From: Streptomyces sp. Ru71
Lineage (GTDB): Bacteria > Actinomycetota > Actinomycetes > Streptomycetales > Streptomycetaceae
Direction of reading: 5' to 3'
Assembly: GCF_002920535.1 (NCBI RefSeq)
Contig: NZ_PQSS01000023.1
Span: forward strand, 38,331-102,330
DNA length: 64,000 nucleotides
Below the pieces are notes generated by a model that saw only the letters and a program-made list of their open reading frames with translations, had not been told where the DNA came from and made no database searches. Positions 1-7,981 of this stretch are shown here, one piece after another. Numbering within the stretch: the stretch's first letter is position 1; each line of letters begins with the position of its first letter. A program made the translations under genes and the position numbers.

Positions 1-1
1 C

Positions 2-190
2 GTGAACCTCGGGCCCAACCTCACCTACGCCGGCTCGCTGGCCACGCTGCTGTGGCGGCGGATCGTGCACCAGCACGACCACCCGGTGGAGCTGAAGGAG
101 TTCACCAAGCTCGGTCTTCTCGCCGTGCCCCTGTCCCTGGGCGCCGCCGTGGTGGCACTGTGGGGTTCCCTGCTGATGATCGGAGCATGA
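2..190 (+). CDS. ArsB/SLC13-type membrane permease, C-terminal fragment
   Basis: This is the end of a gene that begins before the window. The 62 readable residues carry the pattern NLGPNLTYAGSLATLLWRR, typical of the last part of ArsB/NhaD-like (SLC13 superfamily) ion transporters. A loop and a final hydrophobic helix (about residues 38-61) follow, ending in TGA at 188-190. The family moves oxyanions or organic anions across the inner membrane, and the substrate cannot be fixed from this fragment. The next gene starts 16 bases downstream on the same strand, so the two are probably co-transcribed. Confidence 0.65.
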   Translation: MNLGPNLTYAGSLATLLWRRIVHQHDHPVELKEFTKLGLLAVPLSLGAAVVALWGSLLMIGA

Positions 191-206
191 GCGGAGGCCG
201 GTCGCC

Positions 207-647
207 ATGGCCGTCGTCGTCTGGATCGCCGAGGGCACCTGGCGTGCGTGCGTGGATGCCGCGCGCACCCATGCCGCGGACGCCGCCGACATCGTGCTGC
301 TGCACATCAGCGGCCACGATGTGCCCGACGCCGCACACGGCGCGTTCGCCGGACTGCTGGGCCGCGCCGACCCGGGGCACGACCCCGGCACCCGGCTGGA
401 GCGGATGGCCGCCGACTCCGCGCAGCGCCTCCTCGACGCCGCCGCCGACAGGCTCGGCCGTCCCTGCACCCGGATGGAACGCAAAGGCCGGCCCGAGCGG
501 GAGGTGGTCGTCGCCGCCCGCGACGCCGACCTGCTGATCCTCGCCCGCGACGGCGACCGCACCCACCCGGGACCGAAGAGCCTCGCCCCGCCGTCCCGCT
601 TCGTCGTCGACCACGCCCCGTGCCCCGTGCTGCTGGTGTGGCCGTAG
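207..647 (+). CDS. Universal stress protein (UspA-like)
   Basis: A 146-residue single-domain protein of the usual Usp length. The N-terminal strand VVVWIAEG, the middle helix-strand EREVVVAARDADLLILARDG and the terminal strand HAPCPVLLVWP fit the Usp alpha/beta fold. The canonical G-x2-G-x9-G nucleotide loop is degenerate here (DGDRTHPGPKSLAPPSRFVV), so ATP binding is doubtful. ATG at 207 is preceded by GGAGG. The gene lies 16 bases after the permease and may be in its operon. It converges on the anti-sigma gene with a gap of only 19 bases. Confidence 0.75.
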   Translation: MAVVVWIAEGTWRACVDAARTHAADAADIVLLHISGHDVPDAAHGAFAGLLGRADPGHDPGTRLERMAADSAQRLLDAAADRLGRPCTRMERKGRPEREVVVAARDADLLILARDGDRTHPGPKSLAPPSRFVVDHAPCPVLLVWP

Positions 648-666
648 GACGGCGGTTGGGCGGCCG

Positions 667-1317
667 CTACCGGGGGCGCAGGGTCACCAGGGGCCGGCCG
701 TCCGCCGTACGGACCTCGTAGCGGGCGATCTGGCCGGGGTGGAAGGCGGCGCTGCCCTCGACGGTGGCCGCGCGGTCGTCGGAGCCGGGCGCGGTCCAGG
801 TGGTGACGGTCTGCTCCGAGCCGTCGCGGCCGATCACGACCAGGCGACAGGAGCGGGCCCCGGCCGCGTCCCGGACCTTCAGCCGGACCTCGCTGCCCCA
901 GTCCTCGTCGTGCGTGGTGACCTCGGCCCACACCCCCGAGCGCGGGTCCGTCGCGGCGAGCGGCGCGGCCCCGTCGTCGCCGGTCGCGAGGACCGCCACC
1001 GCCGGCCCGGTCAGCGCGACGACGACCGCCGCGGCGACGGCGTACAGCAGCCGGCGGCGCCCGGCCCGCCGGCGGCGGCCGATCTCGGCGAGCAGCCGGT
1101 CCAGCGGCCCGGGGCCCGCGGTCGCCATCGGGTGCACGGAGCGCGGCGTGGCCCGCCGGTACAGCATCAACTGCCGGGTCACCGGACCGAATTCGGTCAC
1201 CCGCGCCGAGCAGCCGGCGCACTCCATGAGGTGGTCCTCGAAGCGGAAGGCCTCCGCCTCGTCCAGCACGCCGAGCGCGTAAGCGGCGACGTCGCGATGC
1301 CGTTCCAGGGACCTCAT
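667..1317 (-). CDS. Membrane-anchored zinc-finger anti-sigma factor
   Basis: A 216-residue protein. The N-terminus (MRSLERHRDVAAYALGVL...) carries the zinc anti-sigma motif H-x3-C-x2-C in EDHLMECAGC. A basic stretch (RRRRAGRRR) precedes one transmembrane helix (LLYAVAAAVVVALTGPAVAVLA), and about 90 extracytoplasmic residues follow. Such proteins hold an ECF sigma factor inactive at the membrane and release it on an envelope signal. ATG at 1317 was chosen because it follows a GAGG and starts directly before the domain; an upstream extension lacks homology. No sigma factor gene lies beside it in this window, which is unusual for the family. Confidence 0.8.
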   Translation of the reverse strand: MRSLERHRDVAAYALGVLDEAEAFRFEDHLMECAGCSARVTEFGPVTRQLMLYRRATPRSVHPMATAGPGPLDRLLAEIGRRRRAGRRRLLYAVAAAVVVALTGPAVAVLATGDDGAAPLAATDPRSGVWAEVTTHDEDWGSEVRLKVRDAAGARSCRLVVIGRDGSEQTVTTWTAPGSDDRAATVEGSAAFHPGQIARYEVRTADGRPLVTLRPR

Positions 1318-1501
1318 GCGAATCCTCGTGCCGTAGGGTGCGGGTGGGGTCACTCCTTGCACCCATCGGTACGGACCACGGCACCGATTGACTCAAGCCA
1401 CGCACACAAATCGCCGCCGGGGATTCGGAGCGGCAGGGCCCGCGGATTGGTCCGGTCGGGGAAATTTCCGCCGGAGCGGCCGGTGGGTCCGCCGGGCCGG
1501 C

Positions 1502-2005
1502 TCAGAAGAGGTGGATGGCCAGGTGACCGAGCGGCAGCCCGAGCTGCCACGCCGGCGTCCACACCTGGGGCCCGTCGTCCTCGCCGAACACCCCGGCCCC
1601 GCCCGGCACCGCGTTCAGGTCGGGCGCGAGCAACTCGGTCTCCTCCAGCCAGCGCCACGCCGCCCGCGCCAGCTCCAGGTCCGGTGTGGCGCAGCCCTCG
1701 GCGTCCAGCGCCGCCAGCCGCTCGCGCACCCAGTCCTGCCACGGCTGGTCGTACGCCGTCAGTGACAGCCAGGTCTCCAGCTGGGTGACGACCCGGATGC
1801 CGGACAGCTCGCCCTCGGTGTCGGAGAGGAAGATGGTCAGGGCGAGCGCGTCGCGCCCGGCGCGGAACTCGAACGACGTCGGCGGCATCAGATCGCCGGT
1901 GCGCAGCAGCTCGTCCGCGATGTATTCGGCGTACAGCCAGGCCATGGGGACGGTGAGTTCTCCGCCGTCGGCGCCGTCCGTGCCCTGGTGACCTCTGTGC
2001 AGCAT
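1502..2005 (-). CDS. Conserved hypothetical protein, 167 aa
   Basis: I do not recognise this family. The product is acidic, rich in Trp, Leu and Glu, with no signal peptide or membrane helix. Visible blocks include WLYAEYIADELLR, FRAGRDALALTIFLSD and the Trp-rich TAYDQPWQDWVRERL and ELARAAWRWLEE helices. It looks like a compact cytoplasmic alpha/beta protein. The ATG at 2005 sits close behind a purine-rich AGGAAGGA stretch. It is transcribed toward the anti-sigma gene with a 184-base gap, so co-transcription is possible but not shown. Confidence 0.6.
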   Translation of the reverse strand: MLHRGHQGTDGADGGELTVPMAWLYAEYIADELLRTGDLMPPTSFEFRAGRDALALTIFLSDTEGELSGIRVVTQLETWLSLTAYDQPWQDWVRERLAALDAEGCATPDLELARAAWRWLEETELLAPDLNAVPGGAGVFGEDDGPQVWTPAWQLGLPLGHLAIHLF

Positions 2006-2397
2006 TCCTTCCTGCCTTCCTCCGGTGTCGCGCGTCGCCCGGTGCGGGCCCCCGTCCGGAACACGGATGAAGACAGCCGATTACTCAACCATGGTCAGCA
2101 GCAAGGCGCTTTGCGAAGCCTTGACCCAGTGGCCGGTTTCACCGCAGGTCGGCGAGCGGCACGAGGACGCGGGAATTCACGGTACCGGGCGCCGGGCGGG
2201 GCGCCGACGCCGCTTTCGCCCCACTGGCCCCGGGAGACGCATCAGTGCCCGGACGTCATGCCGGCATGGAGTGAGTGTGTTCACAGCCCGCCCGGTCGGC
2301 GGACACCGGACGGGTCAATGCGGCGCCCGGGCCGTTTGCGAGAGCCGGACCCCACATACCTATTCGTAGGTAAATGTGACCATGGCAGGGGTGAGTG
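2006..2397. other. Intergenic region between divergent genes, with UUCG hairpin
   Basis: About 390 bases between the minus-strand hypothetical gene and the CapA-like gene. No convincing coding sequence is seen. At 2357-2372 there is a perfect inverted repeat TACCTA-TTCG-TAGGTA, which in RNA would be a short stem closed by a UUCG loop, 25 bases before the capA-like start. It could be an operator or a leader hairpin. Confidence 0.45.
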
Positions 2398-3549
2398 ATG
2401 AACGCACGCGCACGCAGACGACTGCTGGCCCTGGCTCTCACGGCCGTCCTCGCCGCGGGGGCCGCCTGCCAGGCCCACGAGCGCGAGCAGGCCGGGCGTG
2501 CCGCCCCGCCGGCCGGCCCGCGCGGCTTCACCCTCGTCGCCTCCGGGGACGTCCTGCCGCACAGCTCGGTCATCGAGCGGGCGCAGTTCGACTCCGGCGG
2601 CATCGGCTACGACTTCCGCCCCCTGTTCGCCGGCGTCAAACCCCTGGTGGCGCCCGCCGACGTGGCCCTGTGCCACATGGAGGGCGTGCGCGGCACGGAC
2701 GGCGACGACGCCGGCAGCCCTCCCTTCGCCGCGCCGCCCGAGGTCGTCGAGGGACTCGCCGCCACCGGCTACGACAGCTGCGCCACCGCCTCCGACCACG
2801 CCCTCGACAGCGGCGCGGACGGCGTGCGGCGCACCCTGGAGACCCTCGACAGGGCCGGCGTGCGGCACGCCGGCACGGCGCGCACCGTGGCGGAGGCGAA
2901 CTCCGTGACGCTCCTGCGCGCCGGCCGGGCCAAGGTCGCCCACCTCGCCTACACCTTCGACACCGACGGCGTCCCGCTGCCGTCGGGGCAGCCGTGGGCC
3001 GTCGGCCTCATCGACGAGGGCAAGATCATCGCGGATGCCCGGGCCGCCCGGAAGGCCGGGGCGGACGTGGTCGTGGTGTCCCTGCGCTGGGGCACCGAGT
3101 GGCAGGACGGGCCCGACGACAGGCAGCTCGACCTGGCCCGCCGGCTGACCGCCTCCCGGGACGGCGGCCGCCCCGACATCGACCTGATCCTCGGCACCCA
3201 CGCCCATGTCCCGCAGCCGTACGAGAAGGTCAACGGCACCTGGGTGGTCTACGGCATGGGCGACGAGGTGGCCGGCGAGATGTACAACCTCGAAGGCGCC
3301 GAGGACCCGCGCGGCAACCAGTCCACCCTGAGCCGCTTCACCTTCGCGCCGCCGCGGCGGCCGGGCGGGCGGTGGGAGGTGGTCAGGGCGGAATTCGTCC
3401 CGCTGCTGTTCGACGTGGACGCGGGCCGGGTGGTGAACCTCAACCGGGCCCTGGCCGAGGGCGCCGGGGTGCGCGGGGTCCGCGACCGCATCCGCCAGGT
3501 GGTGGAGAGCCGGGGCGCGGCCACGGCCGGGCTGGTGATGGGGCAGTAG
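2398..3549 (+). CDS. CapA-family metallophosphatase-like lipoprotein
   Basis: A 383-residue secreted protein. Residues 1-25 are a lipoprotein-type signal (RRLL, hydrophobic core, then AAC). The mature part follows the PgsA/CapA calcineurin-like fold, with ASGDVLPHSS near residue 42, the SDHALDSGADGVRRTLETLD segment, VVVSLRWGTEW, and LGTHAHVPQPYE with VVYGMGDE near 265-285. CapA relatives act in poly-gamma-glutamate or capsule export; substrate and activity here are unknown. ATG at 2398 is preferred over GTG 2395 because AGGGG lies about seven bases upstream. No capB or capC gene is adjacent, so a polyglutamate role is not supported by context. Confidence 0.85.
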   Translation: MNARARRRLLALALTAVLAAGAACQAHEREQAGRAAPPAGPRGFTLVASGDVLPHSSVIERAQFDSGGIGYDFRPLFAGVKPLVAPADVALCHMEGVRGTDGDDAGSPPFAAPPEVVEGLAATGYDSCATASDHALDSGADGVRRTLETLDRAGVRHAGTARTVAEANSVTLLRAGRAKVAHLAYTFDTDGVPLPSGQPWAVGLIDEGKIIADARAARKAGADVVVVSLRWGTEWQDGPDDRQLDLARRLTASRDGGRPDIDLILGTHAHVPQPYEKVNGTWVVYGMGDEVAGEMYNLEGAEDPRGNQSTLSRFTFAPPRRPGGRWEVVRAEFVPLLFDVDAGRVVNLNRALAEGAGVRGVRDRIRQVVESRGAATAGLVMGQ

Positions 3550-3564
3550 GGCGGCGGGCGCGGG

Positions 3565-4038
3565 TCAGTTCACGTCCACGTGCTCGAACATCCTCAGCAT
3601 CTCGCCGAGCACGCGCAGACAGGCCGAGACGTCGGCGTCGGTGAGGCCGCCGCCGACCTCACGCAGCAACGCCTGCTCACGGGCGAGCACGGCGGTGATC
3701 GCCTCCCGGCCCCGCGCGGTCAGGCGGATCAGCGAGGAGCGCTGGTGCGCCGGGTTGGGGATGCTCTCGACCAGGTCCCGGGCGGCGGCGTCGTTCACCA
3801 TCCGCTGCACGAACTGCCGGCTGAGCGCCTGGGCGCGGCCCATCTGCGGCACGGTCAGCGGGCCGTGCCGGTGCAGCAGGTCCAGTACGGCGCGCACGCC
3901 CACGGAGAGCCCTTCGACGGCCTCCCCCTGTTCGACGGCCCGCTGGACGCGCCGGTAGAGGGGGCCGACCACGTCGAAGACCTCGGTGAGGCGGTGGGCG
4001 AGCACGTCGGGGGCGAGGGGTTCGTCGGCGGGATTCAC
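3565..4038 (-). CDS. MarR-family transcriptional regulator
   Basis: A 157-residue winged-helix regulator of normal MarR length. The recognition region is LTVPQMGRAQALSRQFVQRMVNDAAARDLV, followed by the wing (NPAHQRSSLIRLTARG) and C-terminal dimerisation helices. The start is GTG at 4038; ATG codons just upstream run into a stop. It is divergent from an alpha/beta hydrolase, and the 89 bases between them hold three near-identical inverted repeats, so it very probably represses both itself and the hydrolase and is released by a small ligand. The nearest operator lies only about 10 bases from its own start codon. Confidence 0.9.
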   Translation of the reverse strand: MNPADEPLAPDVLAHRLTEVFDVVGPLYRRVQRAVEQGEAVEGLSVGVRAVLDLLHRHGPLTVPQMGRAQALSRQFVQRMVNDAAARDLVESIPNPAHQRSSLIRLTARGREAITAVLAREQALLREVGGGLTDADVSACLRVLGEMLRMFEHVDVN

Positions 4039-4047
4039 CCGCCCATC

Positions 4048-4129
4048 ATGACACCCGAGGTGTCATAGCGCCCTGAGAATGACACCTGGGTTGTCATCAT
4101 GGCGCCCCTCATGACACCTTGATTGTCAT
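4048..4129. promoter_or_regulatory. Three tandem 19-bp operators for the MarR regulator
   Basis: Three related inverted repeats share the left arm ATGACACC. Site 1 (4048-4066) is ATGACACC-CGA-GGTGTCAT, perfect. Site 2 (4079-4097) is ATGACACC-TGG-GTTGTCAT. Site 3 (4111-4129) is ATGACACC-TTG-ATTGTCAT. Their centres are 31 and 32 bases apart, about three helical turns, so dimers would lie on one face of the DNA. Site 3 runs into the hydrolase start codon. Binding by the adjacent MarR protein is inference. Confidence 0.75.
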
Positions 4130-4958
4130 GACGACGAATGAGCGGGACCTCTCCGGCCTGTCCTTCCTCGACCTCGCCGACGGCGGCCGCCTGGCCTACC
4201 GCGACACCGGCTCCGGCCCGCCCCTGGTGCTGCTGCACGGCGGCTTCCTGGACCACCGCATGTGGCACGCCCAGATCCCGGCCCTGGCCGCCGGACACCG
4301 CGTCCTCGCCCCGGACGCCCGCGGCCACGGCGCCTCGTCCAACGCCACCGGGCCGTTCCGGCAGACCGACGACGTCGCCGAACTGCTGCGCCGGCTGGAC
4401 ACCGGACCGGCCGTGCTCATCGGTCTGTCCATGGGCGCCGGCATCGCCGTCGACACCGCGCTGGAACACCCGGACCTGGTGCGCGCCCTGGTGGTCACCG
4501 GCGCGGGCACCAGCGAACCCGACTTCCAGGACCCCTGGAGCACCGCGTTGCTTGCGGAATGGACGGGCGCCCTGGCCGCCGGCGACATCGAGGGCTGGCT
4601 GGAGGCGACCCTGCGCTGGGTGGCGGGCCCGCACCGCACCCTCGACCGGATCGACCCCGACGTCGTACGCCGGCTGCGCGAGATGCAGCTCGGCACCATC
4701 ACCAAGCACACCGCCGACGAGCCCGACTGGCGGGTCCCGGTGACGGACACCTGGAAGCGGGCCGCCGGCATCGAGGTGCCGGTGCTGGCGATCCACGGCG
4801 GCATCGACGCCGACGACCACCTGCGCATGGCCGACCGGCTGGTGGCCACGGTGCGCGACGGGCGGGCCGCCACCGTCGACGGCACCGCCCACTACCCGAA
4901 CATGGAGCGGCCCGAGGCCTATCTGACGCTGCTCACCGGCTTCCTCGGCACGCTCTAA
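4128..4958 (+). CDS. Alpha/beta-fold hydrolase
   Basis: A 276-residue hydrolase of typical length. The oxyanion block is LVLLHGGFLDHRMW, the nucleophile elbow is GLSMGAG (Ser near residue 105), the acid is likely the Asp in HGGIDADDH, and the His is in DGTAHYPNMERPEAY. Known relatives act on small esters, lactones or epoxide-like substrates; the substrate here is unknown. ATG at 4128 (MTTNERD) overlaps the last base pairs of operator site 3, suggesting a very short or absent leader. The gene is probably induced by the ligand of the divergent MarR protein. Its stop overlaps the stop of the convergent permease by three bases. Confidence 0.88.
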   Translation: MTTNERDLSGLSFLDLADGGRLAYRDTGSGPPLVLLHGGFLDHRMWHAQIPALAAGHRVLAPDARGHGASSNATGPFRQTDDVAELLRRLDTGPAVLIGLSMGAGIAVDTALEHPDLVRALVVTGAGTSEPDFQDPWSTALLAEWTGALAAGDIEGWLEATLRWVAGPHRTLDRIDPDVVRRLREMQLGTITKHTADEPDWRVPVTDTWKRAAGIEVPVLAIHGGIDADDHLRMADRLVATVRDGRAATVDGTAHYPNMERPEAYLTLLTGFLGTL

Positions 4959-6412
4959 CGCCCCGCCAGCGCCGACCGCTTGTACGAGTAGCCGAAGTAG
5001 ATCACCAGACCGATCACGAACCACACCGCGAACCGCACCCAGGTCTGCCACTGGAGGAAGGTGATCAGCCAGATCGAGAACACCACGCCCAGCGCCGGCA
5101 CGAACGGCATCCAGGGCGTGCGGAAGGTGCGCGGCAGCTCCGGCTGCCGGTAGCGCAGCACGATCACCGCCGTGCACACCACCACGAACGCCAGCAGGAT
5201 GCCGATGTTGGTCAACTCGGCCGCCTCGCCGATGGGGACGAATCCCGCGATGGCGGCCGACGCCACCCCGACGATCCACGTCACGCGCGTCGGCACGTGC
5301 CGCGTCGGGTGCGTCTTGGCGAACCAGCGGGGCAGCAGGCCGTCCCGGGACATGGAGAACCACACCCGGGTGACGCCCAGCATGAAGGTGAACATCACCG
5401 TGAGGATGCCGATGATGGCGCCCACCGCGATGACGTCCGCGAGCCCGCTCAGCCCGACCGACTTGAACGCCGTGGAGAAGCCGCTCTCCTTGTCGATGTC
5501 CTTGTAGTTCTGCATGCCCGTCAGCACCAGGCACGCCGCCACGTACAGCACCATGGAGATCGCCAGCGAGTACAGGATCGCCTTCGGCATGTGCCGCTGG
5601 GCGTCCTTGGACTCCTCCGCCGCCGTCGACATGGCGTCGTAGCCGAAGACCGCGAAGAACACCGTCGCCGCGCCCGTGAACGCCCCGCTGATTCCGTACG
5701 GGAAGAACGGGTGGTAGTTGTCCGTGTCGATGTGGAACACGCCGACGCCGATGACCAGCAGGACCACCAGCACCTTCAGGACCACCACGACCGTCTCGAA
5801 CCGGGCGGCGTTCCTGATGCCCAGGTTGAGCAGATAGGCGATCAGCAGGCACAGCAGCGCCGCGAACAGGTCGACCCGGTGGCCGTGACCGGTGCCCGGG
5901 GCGCCGAGCATCCACTGCGGCAGATCGGCGCCCATCTCCTCCACCAGGAAGCTGAAGTAGCCGGAGATGCCGATGGCGACCACCGCCACGATCGCCGTGT
6001 ACTCCAGCAGCAGGTCCCAGCCGATGAACCAGCCGGCGAACTCGCCGAGCACCGCGTAGCCGTAGGTGTACGCCGAGCCCGCCTTCGGGATCAGCCCCGC
6101 GAACTCGGCGTACGACAGCGCGGCGCAGGCGCTGGCCACGCCGGCGATGAGGAAGGACACCACCACCGCCGGACCCGCCGTGCCGTTGGCCACCGTGCCG
6201 GCCAGGGTGAAGATGCCCGCGCCGATGATGCCGCCCACGCCGATCGCGGTCAGCTGCCACAGCCCGAGCGATCTCTCCAGCCTCGGGCCCTCCGCGACTT
6301 CCGTCTCCTCGATGTGCTCGATCGGTTTGCGACGGAGAATGCCCTCGCCCATCCGGAGCCCGGCCACGCGTCTCACCTCTTCGCGATCGGCAAACGGCTG
6401 ACGGCGGATCAT
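4955..6412 (-). CDS. APC-superfamily amino acid permease
   Basis: About 485 residues with twelve expected membrane helices. The diagnostic first helix is LTAIGVGGIIGAGIFTLAGTVANGTAGPAVVVSFLIAG, followed by LSYAEFAGLIPKAGSAYTYGYAVLGEFAGWFIGWDLLLEYT, the pattern of the cationic amino acid transporter (CAT/YfnA) branch. It imports or exchanges amino acids at the cytoplasmic membrane. ATG 6412 (MIRRQPF) was chosen; ATG 6352 (MGEGILRRKPIEHIEE) would also give an intact transporter and is a real alternative. Much longer upstream extensions of the frame are not protein-like. The stop is embedded in the stop of the hydrolase gene on the other strand. Confidence 0.9.
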   Translation of the reverse strand: MIRRQPFADREEVRRVAGLRMGEGILRRKPIEHIEETEVAEGPRLERSLGLWQLTAIGVGGIIGAGIFTLAGTVANGTAGPAVVVSFLIAGVASACAALSYAEFAGLIPKAGSAYTYGYAVLGEFAGWFIGWDLLLEYTAIVAVVAIGISGYFSFLVEEMGADLPQWMLGAPGTGHGHRVDLFAALLCLLIAYLLNLGIRNAARFETVVVVLKVLVVLLVIGVGVFHIDTDNYHPFFPYGISGAFTGAATVFFAVFGYDAMSTAAEESKDAQRHMPKAILYSLAISMVLYVAACLVLTGMQNYKDIDKESGFSTAFKSVGLSGLADVIAVGAIIGILTVMFTFMLGVTRVWFSMSRDGLLPRWFAKTHPTRHVPTRVTWIVGVASAAIAGFVPIGEAAELTNIGILLAFVVVCTAVIVLRYRQPELPRTFRTPWMPFVPALGVVFSIWLITFLQWQTWVRFAVWFVIGLVIYFGYSYKRSALAGR

Positions 6413-6469
6413 GATGTCCCAGTCCCCTCGCCCTGGGAAGACGCCACGCACGAGCCCGGCACGGCGAGG

Positions 6470-6487
6470 GTCGTCCGATCGGACGAC
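6470..6487. promoter_or_regulatory. Perfect 18-bp palindrome between permease and HbpS-like gene
   Basis: GTCGTCCGATCGGACGAC is its own reverse complement. It lies in the 235-base divergent region, 58 bases before the permease start and 161 bases before the HbpS-like start. A palindrome of this length suits a dimeric repressor, but the regulator is not identified. Confidence 0.5.
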
Positions 6488-6647
6488 ACGACCGTCATCC
6501 GATGCGCGCCGCGGGACGAGCCGGGCCGTCGAGGGGAGCGGGCCGGTTCCGGGCGGAGGCTGGAGGCACAGCGCACCAAGCGCTGAGCGTGGACCCGGCA
6601 CCAGGCCGCGGTCCGCGCCTGTGCGACACGACAGGGAGCCGTCCGGC

Positions 6648-7208
6648 ATGCAGCACAAGGCAAAGAAGTTCTCCACCCGCGCCAAGGTCGTCACCTCCGC
6701 CGCCCTCCTCGCCGCCGTCGGCGCCGGTGCGGCCGGCGCGGTGTCCGCCTCCGCCGACACCCCGGCCGCCGCCCCCGCCGCGCTGAAGGAGAAGACCACC
6801 ACGACCTCCACCCACCTCACGGTCGACGCCGCCACCGACGCCGCCCGGGCCGCCCTGGACGCCGCCGAGAAGGACGGCCAGCGGGTCACCGTGGCCGTCG
6901 TCGACCGCAACGGCAACACGATCGTGACCCTGCGCGGCGACGGCGCCGGCCCGCAGTCCTACGAGAGCGCGATCAAGAAGGCGTACACCTCGGTCTCCTG
7001 GAACGCGCCCACCTCGGAGCTGGCCAAGCGCCTGGAGAAGGCCCCCAACCTGAAGGACATCCCGGGCACCCTGTTCCTCGCCGGCGGCGCCCCGGTCGCG
7101 TACAACAGCGCGCCGATCGCGGGCATCGGCGTCGCGGGCGCCCCGTCCGGCGACCTGGACGAGAAGTTCGCGCAGGCCGGCGTCGACGCGATCAGCAACG
7201 GCCGCTGA
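6648..7208 (+). CDS. Secreted HbpS-like heme-binding protein (GlcG/HbpS domain)
   Basis: A 186-residue protein. Residues 1-36 are a Sec signal (KKFSTRAKVVTSAALLAAVGAGAAGAVSASA). The rest is one GlcG/HbpS (DUF336) domain: VDAATDAARAALDAAEKDGQRVTVAVVDRNGNTIVTLRGDGAG, then ESAIKKAYTSVSWNAPTSELAKRL and PIAGIGVAGAPSGDLDEKFAQAGVDA. In S. reticuli, HbpS is an extracellular octameric heme and iron sensor that modulates the SenS/SenR two-component system. ATG 6648 follows AGGGAG by ten bases. No senS or senR gene is beside it here, so the link to that pathway is by homology only. Confidence 0.82.
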   Translation: MQHKAKKFSTRAKVVTSAALLAAVGAGAAGAVSASADTPAAAPAALKEKTTTTSTHLTVDAATDAARAALDAAEKDGQRVTVAVVDRNGNTIVTLRGDGAGPQSYESAIKKAYTSVSWNAPTSELAKRLEKAPNLKDIPGTLFLAGGAPVAYNSAPIAGIGVAGAPSGDLDEKFAQAGVDAISNGR

Positions 7209-7357
7209 CCGCCCGGGCCACCCGCGTGAGCGCCACCCTGACCGGGCGGCACGCTCCCGAACCGGCGGCGCGCGGCCTCCCCCCGGCCGCGCGCCGCCGG
7301 CGCACCCGCCTGACCGCCGTACTGTCGTCCGTCGCCGCCCTGTGGAGGAGTCGCGCC

Positions 7358-7981
7358 GTGCCCCGAGAGGAACCGTCCGCCGCCGATCTCGCCCTGCTCC
7401 GGGCCGCCGGCCGCGGTGACGCCGACGCCGTCCGGGCCGCGCTGGCCCGGGGTGCCCGCCTGGAGACCCGCGACGCCGACGGCCGTACGCCCCTGCTGCG
7501 CGCCGCCCTCGCCGACCATGTCCAGGCGGCCCGCGCGCTGGTCGCCGCCGGCGCCGACGTCGACGCCCGCGACGACCGGCAGGACAGCCCGTGGCTGGTC
7601 ACCGGTGTCACCGGCAGCGTCGCCATGATGCGCGCGCTGCTGCCCGGCGGCCCGGACGTGACGCTGACCAACCGCTTCGGCGGCGTGTCGGTCATCCCGG
7701 CGAGCGAACGCGGCCACGTCGACTACGTGCGGGCGGTACTGGCCGAGACCGGCACCGACGTCGACCACGTCAACCGGCTCGGCTGGACGGCGCTGCTGGA
7801 GGCCGTGATCCTCGGCGACGGCGGCCGCGTCCACCAGGAGGTCGTCGAGGTCCTGCTCGCCGCGGGCGCCGACCCGTCGCTGCCCGACGGTGAGGGCACC
7901 ACGGCCCTCGCACACGCCGAGCGCCGCGGCTTCACGGGCATCGCGGCGGTGCTGCGCCGGGCCGAGGGCGGACGCCGATGA
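7358..7981 (+). CDS. Ankyrin-repeat protein
   Basis: About 207 residues made almost entirely of ankyrin repeats: ADLALLRAAGRGDADAVRAALARGARLETRDADGRTPL, then LRAALADHVQAARALVAAGADVDARD, further repeats around HVDYVRAVLAETGTDVDHVNRLGWTALLEAV, and VVEVLLAAGADPSLPDGEGTTALAHAERRG. Ankyrin stacks bind other proteins; the partner is unknown. GTG 7358 was preferred over GTG 7226 because GGAGGAG lies eight bases before it and the extra N-terminus is not repeat-like. The stop overlaps the next start in ATGA (7978-7981), implying translational coupling to the YncE-like lipoprotein. Confidence 0.8.
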   Translation: MPREEPSAADLALLRAAGRGDADAVRAALARGARLETRDADGRTPLLRAALADHVQAARALVAAGADVDARDDRQDSPWLVTGVTGSVAMMRALLPGGPDVTLTNRFGGVSVIPASERGHVDYVRAVLAETGTDVDHVNRLGWTALLEAVILGDGGRVHQEVVEVLLAAGADPSLPDGEGTTALAHAERRGFTGIAAVLRRAEGGRR

